Position numbers and translations under genes: made by a program. Positions 1 to 6,549 of a stretch of 7,092 nucleotides of DNA are shown piece by piece. Source of the stretch: Planctomycetota bacterium (GTDB lineage: Bacteria > Planctomycetota > Planctomycetia > Pirellulales > UBA1268); assembly GCA_027622795.1 (NCBI GenBank), contig JAQBZA010000172.1, positions 1 to 7,092 on the forward strand. The letters are read 5' to 3'. The notes under the pieces were generated by a model that was not told where the DNA came from, made no database searches, and was given only the letters and a program-made list of their open reading frames with translations. Position 1 is the first letter of the stretch; every line of letters begins with the position of its first letter.

Positions 1-580
1 TCGCTGAGCCGTGGATGCGGTTGTCGATACCGTACCGCAACGAATTCAAAAGCCCCTGCACATTTCCCGTTCCAAAGCCCGTCAACATCTGCCGCCGCTC
101 ATCAGCGACACCATCGCCGTCGGTGTCCCGCAGATAGAGAAGGTCGGGGGCGTCTCCGACAAACACACCCCCATTCCAGCAGCAAATCGCCGTCGGCCAC
201 GCGAGCCCCTCGGCAAAGACGCACGCCCGGTCATACCGTCCATCGCGGTCGTCATCGAGAAGCAACCGTACACGACCGAGCCGCTGGTCGCGGTCCTCGC
301 TGTAACCACGCATTTCGACCACAAATAGCCTGCCATCCTCATCCCAGTCGATCGCCACGGGGCTCGCCAGCAATGGCTCGGCAGCGGTGAGTTCCAGCGA
401 GAAACCGGGGGCGACATGCATCGTGGTAGGGGCGTCGCCGGCGGACACCGACGCAACGCGGGGCAGATCACGGCCGTAGTCATCGGCGTGGGCCCTCGTG
501 GCCACTGTTCCTCCGGTGGTGAGGAGCAGGGCCAGGAAGGCCACCAACAAAGATGCCTCCAGCACATGCCTGTTCGTCAT
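1..580 (-). CDS. PVC-type membrane-bound dehydrogenase, N-terminal part (partial, runs off left edge)
   Basis: The frame is open from ATG at 580-578 to the window edge, giving 193 residues. Residues 1-32 look like a signal peptide: MTNR, then a hydrophobic stretch LLVAFLALLL, then an AHA cleavage site before DDYG. The mature part has the hallmarks of the planctomycete/Verrucomicrobia dehydrogenase domain (TIGR02604, related to PQQ glucose-dehydrogenase beta-propellers): VAPGFSLELTAAEPLLASPVAIDWDEDGRL is spread over residues 56-84, VVEMRGY is at 87-93, and two acidic Asp-rich turns follow (DDDRDG at 109-114, DTDGDG at 152-157) that may bind calcium. TGFGTGN and LRYGIDNRIHG at 167-191 fit the next blade. 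Family members often carry HEAT repeats and a C-terminal c-type heme domain; these would lie outside the window. The ATG overlaps the stop of the upstream gene, and GGAG at 592-589 lies 8 bases before it. Exported redox function is inferred from the family; the substrate is unknown. Confidence 0.88.
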   Translation of the reverse strand, partial: MTNRHVLEASLLVAFLALLLTTGGTVATRAHADDYGRDLPRVASVSAGDAPTTMHVAPGFSLELTAAEPLLASPVAIDWDEDGRLFVVEMRGYSEDRDQRLGRVRLLLDDDRDGRYDRACVFAEGLAWPTAICCWNGGVFVGDAPDLLYLRDTDGDGVADERRQMLTGFGTGNVQGLLNSLRYGIDNRIHGSA

Positions 581-2004
581 GGTGCCTGCTCCAGAAGTCT
601 TCTCATCGCAGTGGTGAGAGTCTCTTCAGCCTGCGGCCCCACAAATGAACTCCGGATGTCAACTTCATATCCACCCTGCGCATACGACTCAGCCGTGCCG
701 ATGTAACCGGGACCGTAGTCGCCATAGGCCGCCATCATCACATGGAGATCGGGCCGCATGTTCTGAGCCGCCAACTGGTACTCAACAAAGAGTTCCCCAG
801 GCATATGAAGCATTCGTACATCCCCGATTCGCAGGCATGTAATGTCGATCGGTGTCCCTGCGGCTGATCTCTCCATCCACGCAAGGGCATCCGCGGCGTT
901 CATGGTGCCGCGGTCAGCATGAGCGCGGATACCTTCCTCAAGTGACATTCGGTCGAGTTCCGGGCGAACATTGAGTCGCACGGGTTCGCTGTGCCAACCG
1001 ATATCCTCTGGGAGAAGAGGCCGCCGCCCCACGTGGGCCGCCTCGTAGGCCGCCCGCATCCCCGCCGCTAGTCGCAACGCCAGCGTCACCCGGTTCTCCG
1101 GGGAGCCGTCGTTGTACTTGCCGGCGGCGACGTTTCCGCCGGCGCCGGTGAAGTGGAGATGCAGTGCGGACGGCACATCCTGGGTCCGCAACAGCCGCGC
1201 GATCCCCGGGAAGTCGGGCCCTGGAACGCCGGTGCGGTAATAACTCATCGGGTGGGTCGCGTAGCAGGAGAGGACAGCCGCCGGCGTGTTCTCCGACCAG
1301 AGTACGAGCGTTGCGACGAAGGGATCGATTATTCCCTCGGGCTCCGCCCGGAGAGCCTCGTCACGGGTTGCACTCGCCCGCCAGCCGCGGATTCGACCGT
1401 TGTCGCCGATGAGACGGCGGTTACTCGCCACACCCTGCACGCGACCACGTCCGAATCCCACATGAGTTAGTGGCACTGCCTTCGCCAGTCCTTCCTGCAG
1501 CGCAGTGGCGGTGCGGCGAATCACTTCGCGGGCAAAGTCCCCTTGGAAACGTTTGTAGGAGTGAATGTCCATGTCAGCGAGCAGTCGCTCCGCAGTAAAA
1601 TCGGCTTGCGGGGCATCGTGTTGATGGAGAGCATGAACCGCGACACGGGCGGGCGATGTACCCGCCGCACCGGCGAGTGCGTCGCGAAAGGCCGTGTGGG
1701 CGGCGTTGCCGATTCCAATCCAATCGACGGCTGCCATCACGATCGGGTCGCCGGCACCAAGCACGACGATCCCCCGACTCCGCAACGAAAGATCGGCATG
1801 GCGGACCGCGGTGTTGTATGCCATCTGAGAACCCAAAGGGGGTGTGGCATCGACGTCGAATATGGCCAGTTGGATTGCAGCGGCCGGATCGACAGAACCA
1901 GCGTTAACGATCCTCACGGACGCACTGGTCACCACCAGCGCGAACAGAATCCCTCGGAATGCAAGGAAGTTTTTCCTCGCATAGCAAAACTGTTTCCGCT
2001 GCAT
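577..2004 (-). CDS. Secreted neutral/alkaline ceramidase-fold hydrolase (N-terminal domain only)
   Basis: This 475-residue protein resembles the N-terminal catalytic domain of neutral/alkaline non-lysosomal ceramidases (PF04734), zinc hydrolases that cleave the amide bond of ceramide. ATG at 2004-2002 is chosen because it is followed by a basic n-region and hydrophobic core (FRGILFALVVTSASV) ending in VNA, a plausible signal peptide; TGGAAA lies a few bases upstream. The frame stays open further upstream (ATG at 2070, TTG at 2112), but that extension precedes the signal peptide and would run into the divergent gene. Likely zinc ligands, numbered from this start, are His in HQHD (127-130), His251 in CYATHP, Glu404 in MPGE, and a Tyr in the GPGYIGTAESY/GGYEV segment (434-446). 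At the place of the family's GDVSPN nucleophile loop it has GAGGNVAAGKYND (287-299), with no serine. The C-terminal Ig-like domain of full ceramidases is absent. True substrate unknown; ceramide cleavage is doubtful. It forms an operon with the overlapping dehydrogenase gene. Confidence 0.85.
   Translation of the reverse strand: MQRKQFCYARKNFLAFRGILFALVVTSASVRIVNAGSVDPAAAIQLAIFDVDATPPLGSQMAYNTAVRHADLSLRSRGIVVLGAGDPIVMAAVDWIGIGNAAHTAFRDALAGAAGTSPARVAVHALHQHDAPQADFTAERLLADMDIHSYKRFQGDFAREVIRRTATALQEGLAKAVPLTHVGFGRGRVQGVASNRRLIGDNGRIRGWRASATRDEALRAEPEGIIDPFVATLVLWSENTPAAVLSCYATHPMSYYRTGVPGPDFPGIARLLRTQDVPSALHLHFTGAGGNVAAGKYNDGSPENRVTLALRLAAGMRAAYEAAHVGRRPLLPEDIGWHSEPVRLNVRPELDRMSLEEGIRAHADRGTMNAADALAWMERSAAGTPIDITCLRIGDVRMLHMPGELFVEYQLAAQNMRPDLHVMMAAYGDYGPGYIGTAESYAQGGYEVDIRSSFVGPQAEETLTTAMRRLLEQAP
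589..592 (-). promoter_or_regulatory. Shine-Dalgarno of the PVC-type dehydrogenase gene
   Basis: Read on the minus strand, GGAG lies inside the last codons of the ceramidase-like gene, 8 bases before ATG at 580-578. It fixes the start of the dehydrogenase gene. Together with the ATGA stop/start overlap at 580-577 it suggests translational coupling. Confidence 0.6.
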
Positions 2005-2105
2005 GGTGATATTTCCAAAAATGTGTTCTGTTTGCGGTGGTCTAGTTGGCTGCGGATTGAAGTGGTACATTCGGTCTCGTTGAGGCGGGTCCAGGAGCGC
2101 GTACG
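2005..2105. promoter_or_regulatory. Divergent intergenic region between ceramidase-like and HdeD genes
   Basis: These 101 bases separate two genes transcribed away from each other, so promoters for both should lie here. I could not pick a convincing -35/-10 pair on either strand; TACATT at 2066-2071 is the nearest thing to a plus-strand -10 and has no good partner. The confident element is AGGAG at 2093-2097, 8 bases before the HdeD ATG. Confidence 0.45.
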
Positions 2106-2669
2106 ATGTCAACCACAGAAGTTGTTGCGGGCTCCGACACGAACGTTATCAGTATGCTGCGCAACTGGTCTCTCGGTGTCGGAGTGGTGTTGGTTCTCCT
2201 CGGAGTGGCCTGCTTCGCCCGACCACTTGTTCCTTCGCTCACGATCACGTTTCTCATCGGTGCGATGCTTCTTGCCGGGGGCATCCTGAGAATCGTCGCT
2301 GCCTTTGGAATGTACAGCTGGAAAGGTTTTTGGCTCACCCTGTTGTGTGGTGCGCTCTCGGTCGTCTCCGGAACTGCAATGCTGTCCCTACCCGGCGTCG
2401 GCATCGAGGCCTTGGTCGTGTTTCTCGGGCTCCTGATCATGTTCGAGGCGGCGGCAAAGATCGCCGGTGCGTTTTCCATGCCGTCAGGCTTTCCCTGGGG
2501 CTGGTTACTCGCTGATGGAATCATCACCGGAATCCTTGGTGGAATTCTTTTTACGGCATCACCAGACCAGGCACCAACATTTCTGGGACTGATCATCGGC
2601 GCCCACCTTCTGGCAAGCGGGGTGATGCTCCTGGGCACCGGCGTGTGGCTTCATCGCGCTCTCGACTGA
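2106..2669 (+). CDS. HdeD/DUF308 family integral membrane protein
   Basis: This 187-residue protein is almost wholly hydrophobic, with six predicted membrane helices at about residues 21-38, 44-66, 75-95, 98-122, 131-150 and 157-180. They form three similar helical pairs, as in the HdeD (DUF308, PF03729) family. Typical features are the R-P after helix 1 (FARPLVPSLTI), the GGILRIVAAF end of helix 2, and the similar EAAAKIAGAF end of helix 4. HdeD of Escherichia coli is an inner-membrane protein linked to acid resistance at high cell density; the molecular role of the family is not established, so the name is by homology only. The start at 2106 is supported by AGGAG at 2093-2097 with 8-base spacing. 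The length is normal for the family. It is divergent from the ceramidase-like gene and convergent with ileS, so it is probably monocistronic unless the small ORF after it is real. Confidence 0.85.
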   Translation: MSTTEVVAGSDTNVISMLRNWSLGVGVVLVLLGVACFARPLVPSLTITFLIGAMLLAGGILRIVAAFGMYSWKGFWLTLLCGALSVVSGTAMLSLPGVGIEALVVFLGLLIMFEAAAKIAGAFSMPSGFPWGWLLADGIITGILGGILFTASPDQAPTFLGLIIGAHLLASGVMLLGTGVWLHRALD

Positions 2670-2697
2670 GTCTCGGTCGAAATAACTGGAGGACTCG

Positions 2698-2796
2698 GTG
2701 GAACCTACAAGAAGACGTGGGTTTGCGCTCGTAGCGAGTCGCAGCCGGCCCCGGTGTTTGATGATCGATATATGTCTGCATCCACGAGCGGACTGA
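2698..2796 (+). CDS. Possible 32-residue small ORF (GTG start)
   Basis: A frame starts at GTG 2698 and stops at TGA 2794-2796, encoding 32 residues beginning VEPTRRRGF and rich in Arg (7) with two Cys. The support is a strong Shine-Dalgarno, GGAGG at 2688-2692, 5 bases before the GTG and 19 bases after the HdeD stop. A small hairpin (2802-2817) follows the stop. There is no recognisable domain. Codons such as AGA, AGA and ATA are unusual beside the neighbours, which argues against a conserved gene. A chance Shine-Dalgarno in a convergent gap is an equally good explanation. Confidence 0.2.
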   Translation: MEPTRRRGFALVASRSRPRCLMIDICLHPRAD

Positions 2797-2801
2797 CTTT
2801 C

Positions 2802-2817
2802 ACTGTTTCGCAACAGT
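2802..2817. other. Small perfect hairpin in the convergent gap
   Basis: ACTGTT (2802-2807) and AACAGT (2812-2817) are exact inverted copies around a 4-base loop, TCGC. Neither strand has a T-run immediately after the stem, so it is not a standard intrinsic terminator. It could still help end transcripts from either side or protect an mRNA 3' end. Confidence 0.3.
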
Positions 2818-2893
2818 CAAGGCAATGCGATCTCGTCCTTGAGCCGTCACGTCAGTAAGGGAAGTGGATTCTTCTGAGCCCAGGAATTAAAGG

Positions 2894-2926
2894 CCGGACA
2901 ATCACTTCAACGAGGAGCCTGTCCAG
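2894..2926 (-). terminator. Weak candidate terminator stem after ileS
   Basis: Read on the minus strand, CTGGACA (2926-2920) can pair with TGTCCGG (2900-2894) to give seven pairs including one G-U, around a 19-base loop. It is followed by CCTTTAATT, a poor T-tract. The position, about 47 bases after the ileS stop, is right for a terminator. The large loop and weak T-run make the call uncertain. Confidence 0.2.
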
Positions 2927-2972
2927 TTTGTATGCGACTGGAAATCGATAAGAGCAACTGAGACGTTTGGCC

Positions 2973-5900
2973 TTACACCGGGCGGACGCTGATCGTGAGC
3001 AGATGGCCGTCAATGTCGAGAGATTCGGCCATGGCTTCGGGGAATGTGCCAAACGTGGCCGACTCGGCGAGCGTCTCGCCGGCCACATAGTCGAGGTGGT
3101 GCTCGATCGCTGCCCTGAGCTCGGGCGATGACGTCTCAAAGCCAAGGTCGATGCGGTCGGTGAACTCAAGGTCGAGCGTCTTCCGCTGCGATTGCACCGC
3201 ATGTACGACCTCGCGGACGAGGCCTTCGGCGATGAGTTCTGGTGTGAGCTGGCTGGCGACGACGACCACGGCCAGCGGGCTCTCCGCGGCCGCCCAGCCT
3301 TCCTTGGCGGTCGGGCGGACGATCACGTCGCCCGGTTCAATCTCGATCGTGTCACCCGAGGGGAGCGACACCGCTGCCCGGCCGTCGCGGTCAAGAGCTG
3401 CCAACAAGGCTGTGGCGTCGGCCTTGTTGATAGCATCACGAGCCTGAGGTAGCTGTTTGCCAAGCCGAGGCCCAAGCTTCTTGAGGTCAGGGAGCACACT
3501 GCGAGTGATGTAGCGGTCGGGCTCGCGGCAGATCTCGAACTGCTTCACATTGAGCTCGTCGCAGACGAGATCGGCATGCTCCGCAAGCCATTCCTCGTCG
3601 GCCGGAGATGGAGCGGTGAGGATCACTTCCACCTTCGAGAGTGGCTGGCGAACCTTCAGCTTCTCGGCGGCGCGGGCGGCGCGGCCCAGCGATGAAACGT
3701 CACGGACCAACGCCATCCGACGGCTGAGATCGGCATCGATCAGCCGCGTCTCACTGGCGGGGAAATCGGTGAGGTGGACGCTTCCAGGCACAGCGGCCCC
3801 AAACGGCCCAACAGCCAGGTTCTGCCAGATCGCCTCGCTGACAAAGGGCACAAACGGTGCCGCGAGCCGCGTAATCGAAAGCAGCGTTTCGTAGAGTGTC
3901 CAGTAGGCGTCGAGCTTGTCGGTATTGGCCTGCGGGCTGACGTCGGCCTTGCCGGCTGCCCAAAACCGATCCCGAGACCGGCGGACAAACCAGTTGCTCA
4001 CGCCATCAACGAGCGCGGAGAGCCGCTGGGCTGCAGCGAAGTGATCGTAGCGATCGAGACGCTCCACCATCTCTGCAGCCGTCGAGTTGAGCTCCGAGAG
4101 CATCCAGCGGTCGAGTTCACTCCGCTCGTGCACGGGCCTCCAGCCGTCCGCTTTGGCGAGATTGGCATGCTCGAGCCCCGCCGGATCTGCGAGCAGTGTC
4201 GCCGGGTTGAAATCATCGATCCGGGCATAGATCACAAAGAACGAATAGACATTCCACAGCCGCAGGAGAAACTCCGACACACTGTCGCGGATCGCTCGTT
4301 CATTGTAGCGGATGCTCGTCCACGGCGGTTGGCCGGCAAGAAAGAACCACCGCAGCGCGTCAGCGCCGTATGAATCGAAGATCACGTGCGGCTCTTTGTA
4401 GTTCCGCTTGCTCTTGCTCATCTTCTGCCCGTCTTCGCCGAGCATGTGGCCGAGCACGATGCAGGTCTTGAAGGGGTGTGGATAGGTGATTTGCTCGTCC
4501 CCGGGCTGGCTGAGTTCGGGCATCCGCCCGAACAGCAACGTGCTGATCGCCAACTGGCTGTAGAACCAGCCGCGGGTTTGGTCGATCGCCTCCGAAATGA
4601 AGTCGGCCGGAAACTGCGCCTTGAATTCCGCGGCGTTCTTGTGCGGCCAGCCCCACTGGGCAAACGGCATGGCACCCGAGTCAAACCAGCAGTCGACCAC
4701 CTCGGGCACCCGCCACATGCGACTGCCAATCGCAAACGGTGAATCATAGGTGATGGCATCGATGTATGGTTTGTGAACCTTGAGGTCGTCAGAAAGTTGG
4801 GGATTCGCCGCCTTGGCCTTTGCGAAGACGTCAGCCCCGGAAACGCCCGGCTTGGCGATCAGAGCCGCATACGATGGCACCGCCTCCATTTTTCCGGTCT
4901 GTTCGCACACCCAGATCGGCAGCGGGGTGCCCCAGTAGCGCTCGCGAGAAAGAGCCCAATCGACATTGGTCTCCAGAAAGTTGCCGAACCGCCCGTCTTT
5001 GATGTGCTCTGGCAGCCAGTTGATCTTTGAGTTGTTGGCAAGCATCTGGTCACGAAACTGACTGGTGCGGATAAACCAACTCTGCCGGGGATACTGAATT
5101 AGTGGGTCATTGTCGGCCCGCCAGCAGAACGGGTAGTCGTGGACGTATTGCTCCTGATGGACGAGCAGGCCGCGGGCCCGCAGATCGCGGGTGATGTCGC
5201 GGTCGCACTCCTTCACGAATCGGCCGCTTCCCATCGGGAAAGCGTCGGTAAACGTGCCGTCGGGAGCGACGGCATTCAGGAGCGTGGGCCCACCGCCTTC
5301 GGCAAACCGGGCCTGCTCGGCCACGAGTACGGTGTAGTCGATCTCGCCAAACGCCGGCGCGACGTGCACGATGCCGGTGCCGGAATCGGTGGTAACAAAG
5401 TCGGCGGCGACGACCCGCCAGGCCACAGCCTCGCTGCCACCCGACGCGAGCGGGGCAGTTGCCGCTGCTCCGGCTGGCCGATAGCAGTCGAACGGGGGAA
5501 GATAGGACCGGCCAACGAGCGCACTGCCCGGCAGGCGATTGATGACCTCGAACTCCTTCTTCATCTTCTCGCCAAGTTCGACGGCGAGCGGTTCGGCGAC
5601 GATGTATTCCGCCGCATCGGCCACGCCCATCTCGCGGAGCACAACATAGTCAAGATCGACCTTTACCGCGGCGAATTGGTTGGAGGGGAGTGTCCAGGGA
5701 GTCGTCGTCCAGGCGACGAGGCTGCGATTGGTCGGGGCGCCTGCGTCATCAAGCAGGGGGAAGGCGACATAGACACTTGGGTCAGCCACTTCCTTGTAGC
5801 CTTGGCCGACTTCACCGCTGGAGAGCGCGGTGCCCCCTTGGGCCCACCACCAGACGATCTTGTGGCCCTGGTAGAGGAGCCCGCGATTGAACAGTTCTGC

Positions 5901-6389
5901 CAGCGCCCACCACACACTCTCCACAAATGACTGGTGGTAGGTGACATAGGCATCCGACAGATCGATCCAGAAGCCGATCCGCTCGGTCAGGGTCTCCCAC
6001 TCCTTCATGTACCGCCAGACACTCTCCTGACACTTGTGGATGAAGGGCTCAATGCCATACGCCTCGATCTCGGCCTTGGAGTGGATGCCGAGTTCCTTGC
6101 ACACCTCGACCTCGACCGGCAGGCCATGGGTATCCCAGCCTGCTTTCCGTTCGCAGTAGTCCCCCCGCATCGTGCGGTAGCGCGGGTAAAGGTCCTTGAT
6201 CGTGCGGGTGAGGCAGTGGCCCGGGTGAGGCATACCGTTGGCCGTGGGTGGTCCCTCATAGAAAACAAACCGCTTTCCGCCCCGCCGCTGTTCCAGTGAC
6301 CGCTGGTAGATGTCTTGCGTTCGCCACAGGGAGGCAATGGTGGCCTCGATGGCGGGAAAGTCGGGCTTGCCGCGGACGGGTTCGAACAT
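2973..6389 (-). CDS. ileS: Isoleucyl-tRNA synthetase, type II (eukaryote-like)
   Basis: This 1138-residue cytoplasmic class I aminoacyl-tRNA synthetase charges tRNA-Ile with isoleucine. Numbered from ATG 6389-6387, it begins MFEPVRGKPDFPAIE, the usual start of the family. The HIGH motif is HPGH at 55-58 (after EGPPTANGMP). The CP1 editing domain that removes mischarged valine shows WTTTPWTLPSN at 227-237 and GTGIVHVAPAFGEIDY near 337-352. The Rossmann fold resumes with ETNVDWALSRERYWGTPLP, WFDSG at 568-572 and KMSKS at 656-660. The anticodon-binding helical domain includes SNWFVRRSRDRFW at 798-810. The C-terminal part (VRQPL at 913-917; EGLVREVVHAVQSQRK at 1055-1070) is that of IleRS2 enzymes, and the zinc-finger tail of type I bacterial IleRS is absent. 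The frame is open 29 codons further to a TTG at 6476, but that extension has no family match and the ATG fits the alignment. No strong Shine-Dalgarno precedes the ATG. IleRS2 enzymes usually resist mupirocin; here that is inference. Confidence 0.97.
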   Translation of the reverse strand: MFEPVRGKPDFPAIEATIASLWRTQDIYQRSLEQRRGGKRFVFYEGPPTANGMPHPGHCLTRTIKDLYPRYRTMRGDYCERKAGWDTHGLPVEVEVCKELGIHSKAEIEAYGIEPFIHKCQESVWRYMKEWETLTERIGFWIDLSDAYVTYHQSFVESVWWALAELFNRGLLYQGHKIVWWWAQGGTALSSGEVGQGYKEVADPSVYVAFPLLDDAGAPTNRSLVAWTTTPWTLPSNQFAAVKVDLDYVVLREMGVADAAEYIVAEPLAVELGEKMKKEFEVINRLPGSALVGRSYLPPFDCYRPAGAAATAPLASGGSEAVAWRVVAADFVTTDSGTGIVHVAPAFGEIDYTVLVAEQARFAEGGGPTLLNAVAPDGTFTDAFPMGSGRFVKECDRDITRDLRARGLLVHQEQYVHDYPFCWRADNDPLIQYPRQSWFIRTSQFRDQMLANNSKINWLPEHIKDGRFGNFLETNVDWALSRERYWGTPLPIWVCEQTGKMEAVPSYAALIAKPGVSGADVFAKAKAANPQLSDDLKVHKPYIDAITYDSPFAIGSRMWRVPEVVDCWFDSGAMPFAQWGWPHKNAAEFKAQFPADFISEAIDQTRGWFYSQLAISTLLFGRMPELSQPGDEQITYPHPFKTCIVLGHMLGEDGQKMSKSKRNYKEPHVIFDSYGADALRWFFLAGQPPWTSIRYNERAIRDSVSEFLLRLWNVYSFFVIYARIDDFNPATLLADPAGLEHANLAKADGWRPVHERSELDRWMLSELNSTAAEMVERLDRYDHFAAAQRLSALVDGVSNWFVRRSRDRFWAAGKADVSPQANTDKLDAYWTLYETLLSITRLAAPFVPFVSEAIWQNLAVGPFGAAVPGSVHLTDFPASETRLIDADLSRRMALVRDVSSLGRAARAAEKLKVRQPLSKVEVILTAPSPADEEWLAEHADLVCDELNVKQFEICREPDRYITRSVLPDLKKLGPRLGKQLPQARDAINKADATALLAALDRDGRAAVSLPSGDTIEIEPGDVIVRPTAKEGWAAAESPLAVVVVASQLTPELIAEGLVREVVHAVQSQRKTLDLEFTDRIDLGFETSSPELRAAIEHHLDYVAGETLAESATFGTFPEAMAESLDIDGHLLTISVRPV

Positions 6390-6549
6390 GGATTGAGGGT
6401 CCGAAGAAAAAAATTCGAAAAGTGAAATCGTACCCCGATTTGCGGTATCGCCACAGGGGCCAACGTCGCTGGGCAATCAGGCCCGGATGCCGTCCTCGGG
6501 TCACGGGGCTCATTGCACAGCTGACATTTGGCTGGCTAGGATCTAGTGT
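6390..6549. promoter_or_regulatory. Divergent intergenic region between ileS and sulfatase
   Basis: These 160 bases must carry the promoters of ileS (minus) and the sulfatase gene (plus). On the minus strand TACGAT (6434-6429) is a fair -10 match without a clear -35. On the plus strand CTGACA (6521-6526) resembles a -35, but the expected -10 would touch the ATG. An A-run at 6407-6413 (T-run in the ileS leader) lies between the possible -10 and the ileS start. No T-box leader, stem-loop or tRNA-like fold is evident, and the ileS leader seems too short for a T-box. Confidence 0.4.

Larger units (their letters stand above)
2670..2972. other. Convergent intergenic gap between HdeD and ileS
   Basis: These 303 bases lie between the stops of two converging genes. 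Apart from the possible small ORF at 2698-2796, they hold a perfect 6-base hairpin at 2802-2817 and a weaker stem at 2894-2926. I see no tRNA-like fold, no recognisable gene remnant, no direct repeats and no mobile-element ends. The gap most likely serves as the transcription end zone for both genes. Confidence 0.6.

Noticed and set aside
82..567. Minus-strand frame of 161 codons near the left edge
   Set aside because: It is out of frame with the dehydrogenase whose signal peptide and domain motifs read cleanly in the frame starting at 580.
2005..2112. N-terminal extension of the ceramidase-like protein (ATG 2070 or TTG 2112)
   Set aside because: The extension would place 22 to 36 polar residues before the signal peptide and consume the divergent promoter region.
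1543..2289. Long plus-strand open frame of 248 codons across the ceramidase-like gene and HdeD start
   Set aside because: It is antisense to a recognisable protein, has no family features, and would overlap the well-supported HdeD gene.
2042..2638. Minus-strand open frame of 198 codons opposite HdeD
   Set aside because: The plus strand encodes a clear six-helix membrane protein with a good Shine-Dalgarno; the opposite frame gives a low-complexity Pro/Ser/Arg-rich product.
2664..2698. Inverted repeat around the HdeD stop (ACTGAGTC with GACTCGGT) as a terminator
   Set aside because: The loop is long, one pair is G-U, and no T-run follows; it could easily be chance.
5139..5930. Plus-strand open frame of 263 codons inside ileS
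   Set aside because: It is antisense to conserved IleRS editing-domain sequence; such open frames are common opposite GC-rich genes. The product shows no recognisable motif.
6405..6415. A-run / T-run upstream of ileS as a terminator
   Set aside because: No GC-rich stem precedes the T-run on the minus strand, and it lies in the ileS leader.
6390..6476. N-terminal extension of ileS to a TTG codon
   Set aside because: The 29 extra residues do not match the family, no Shine-Dalgarno precedes the TTG, and the internal ATG gives the standard IleRS N-terminus.
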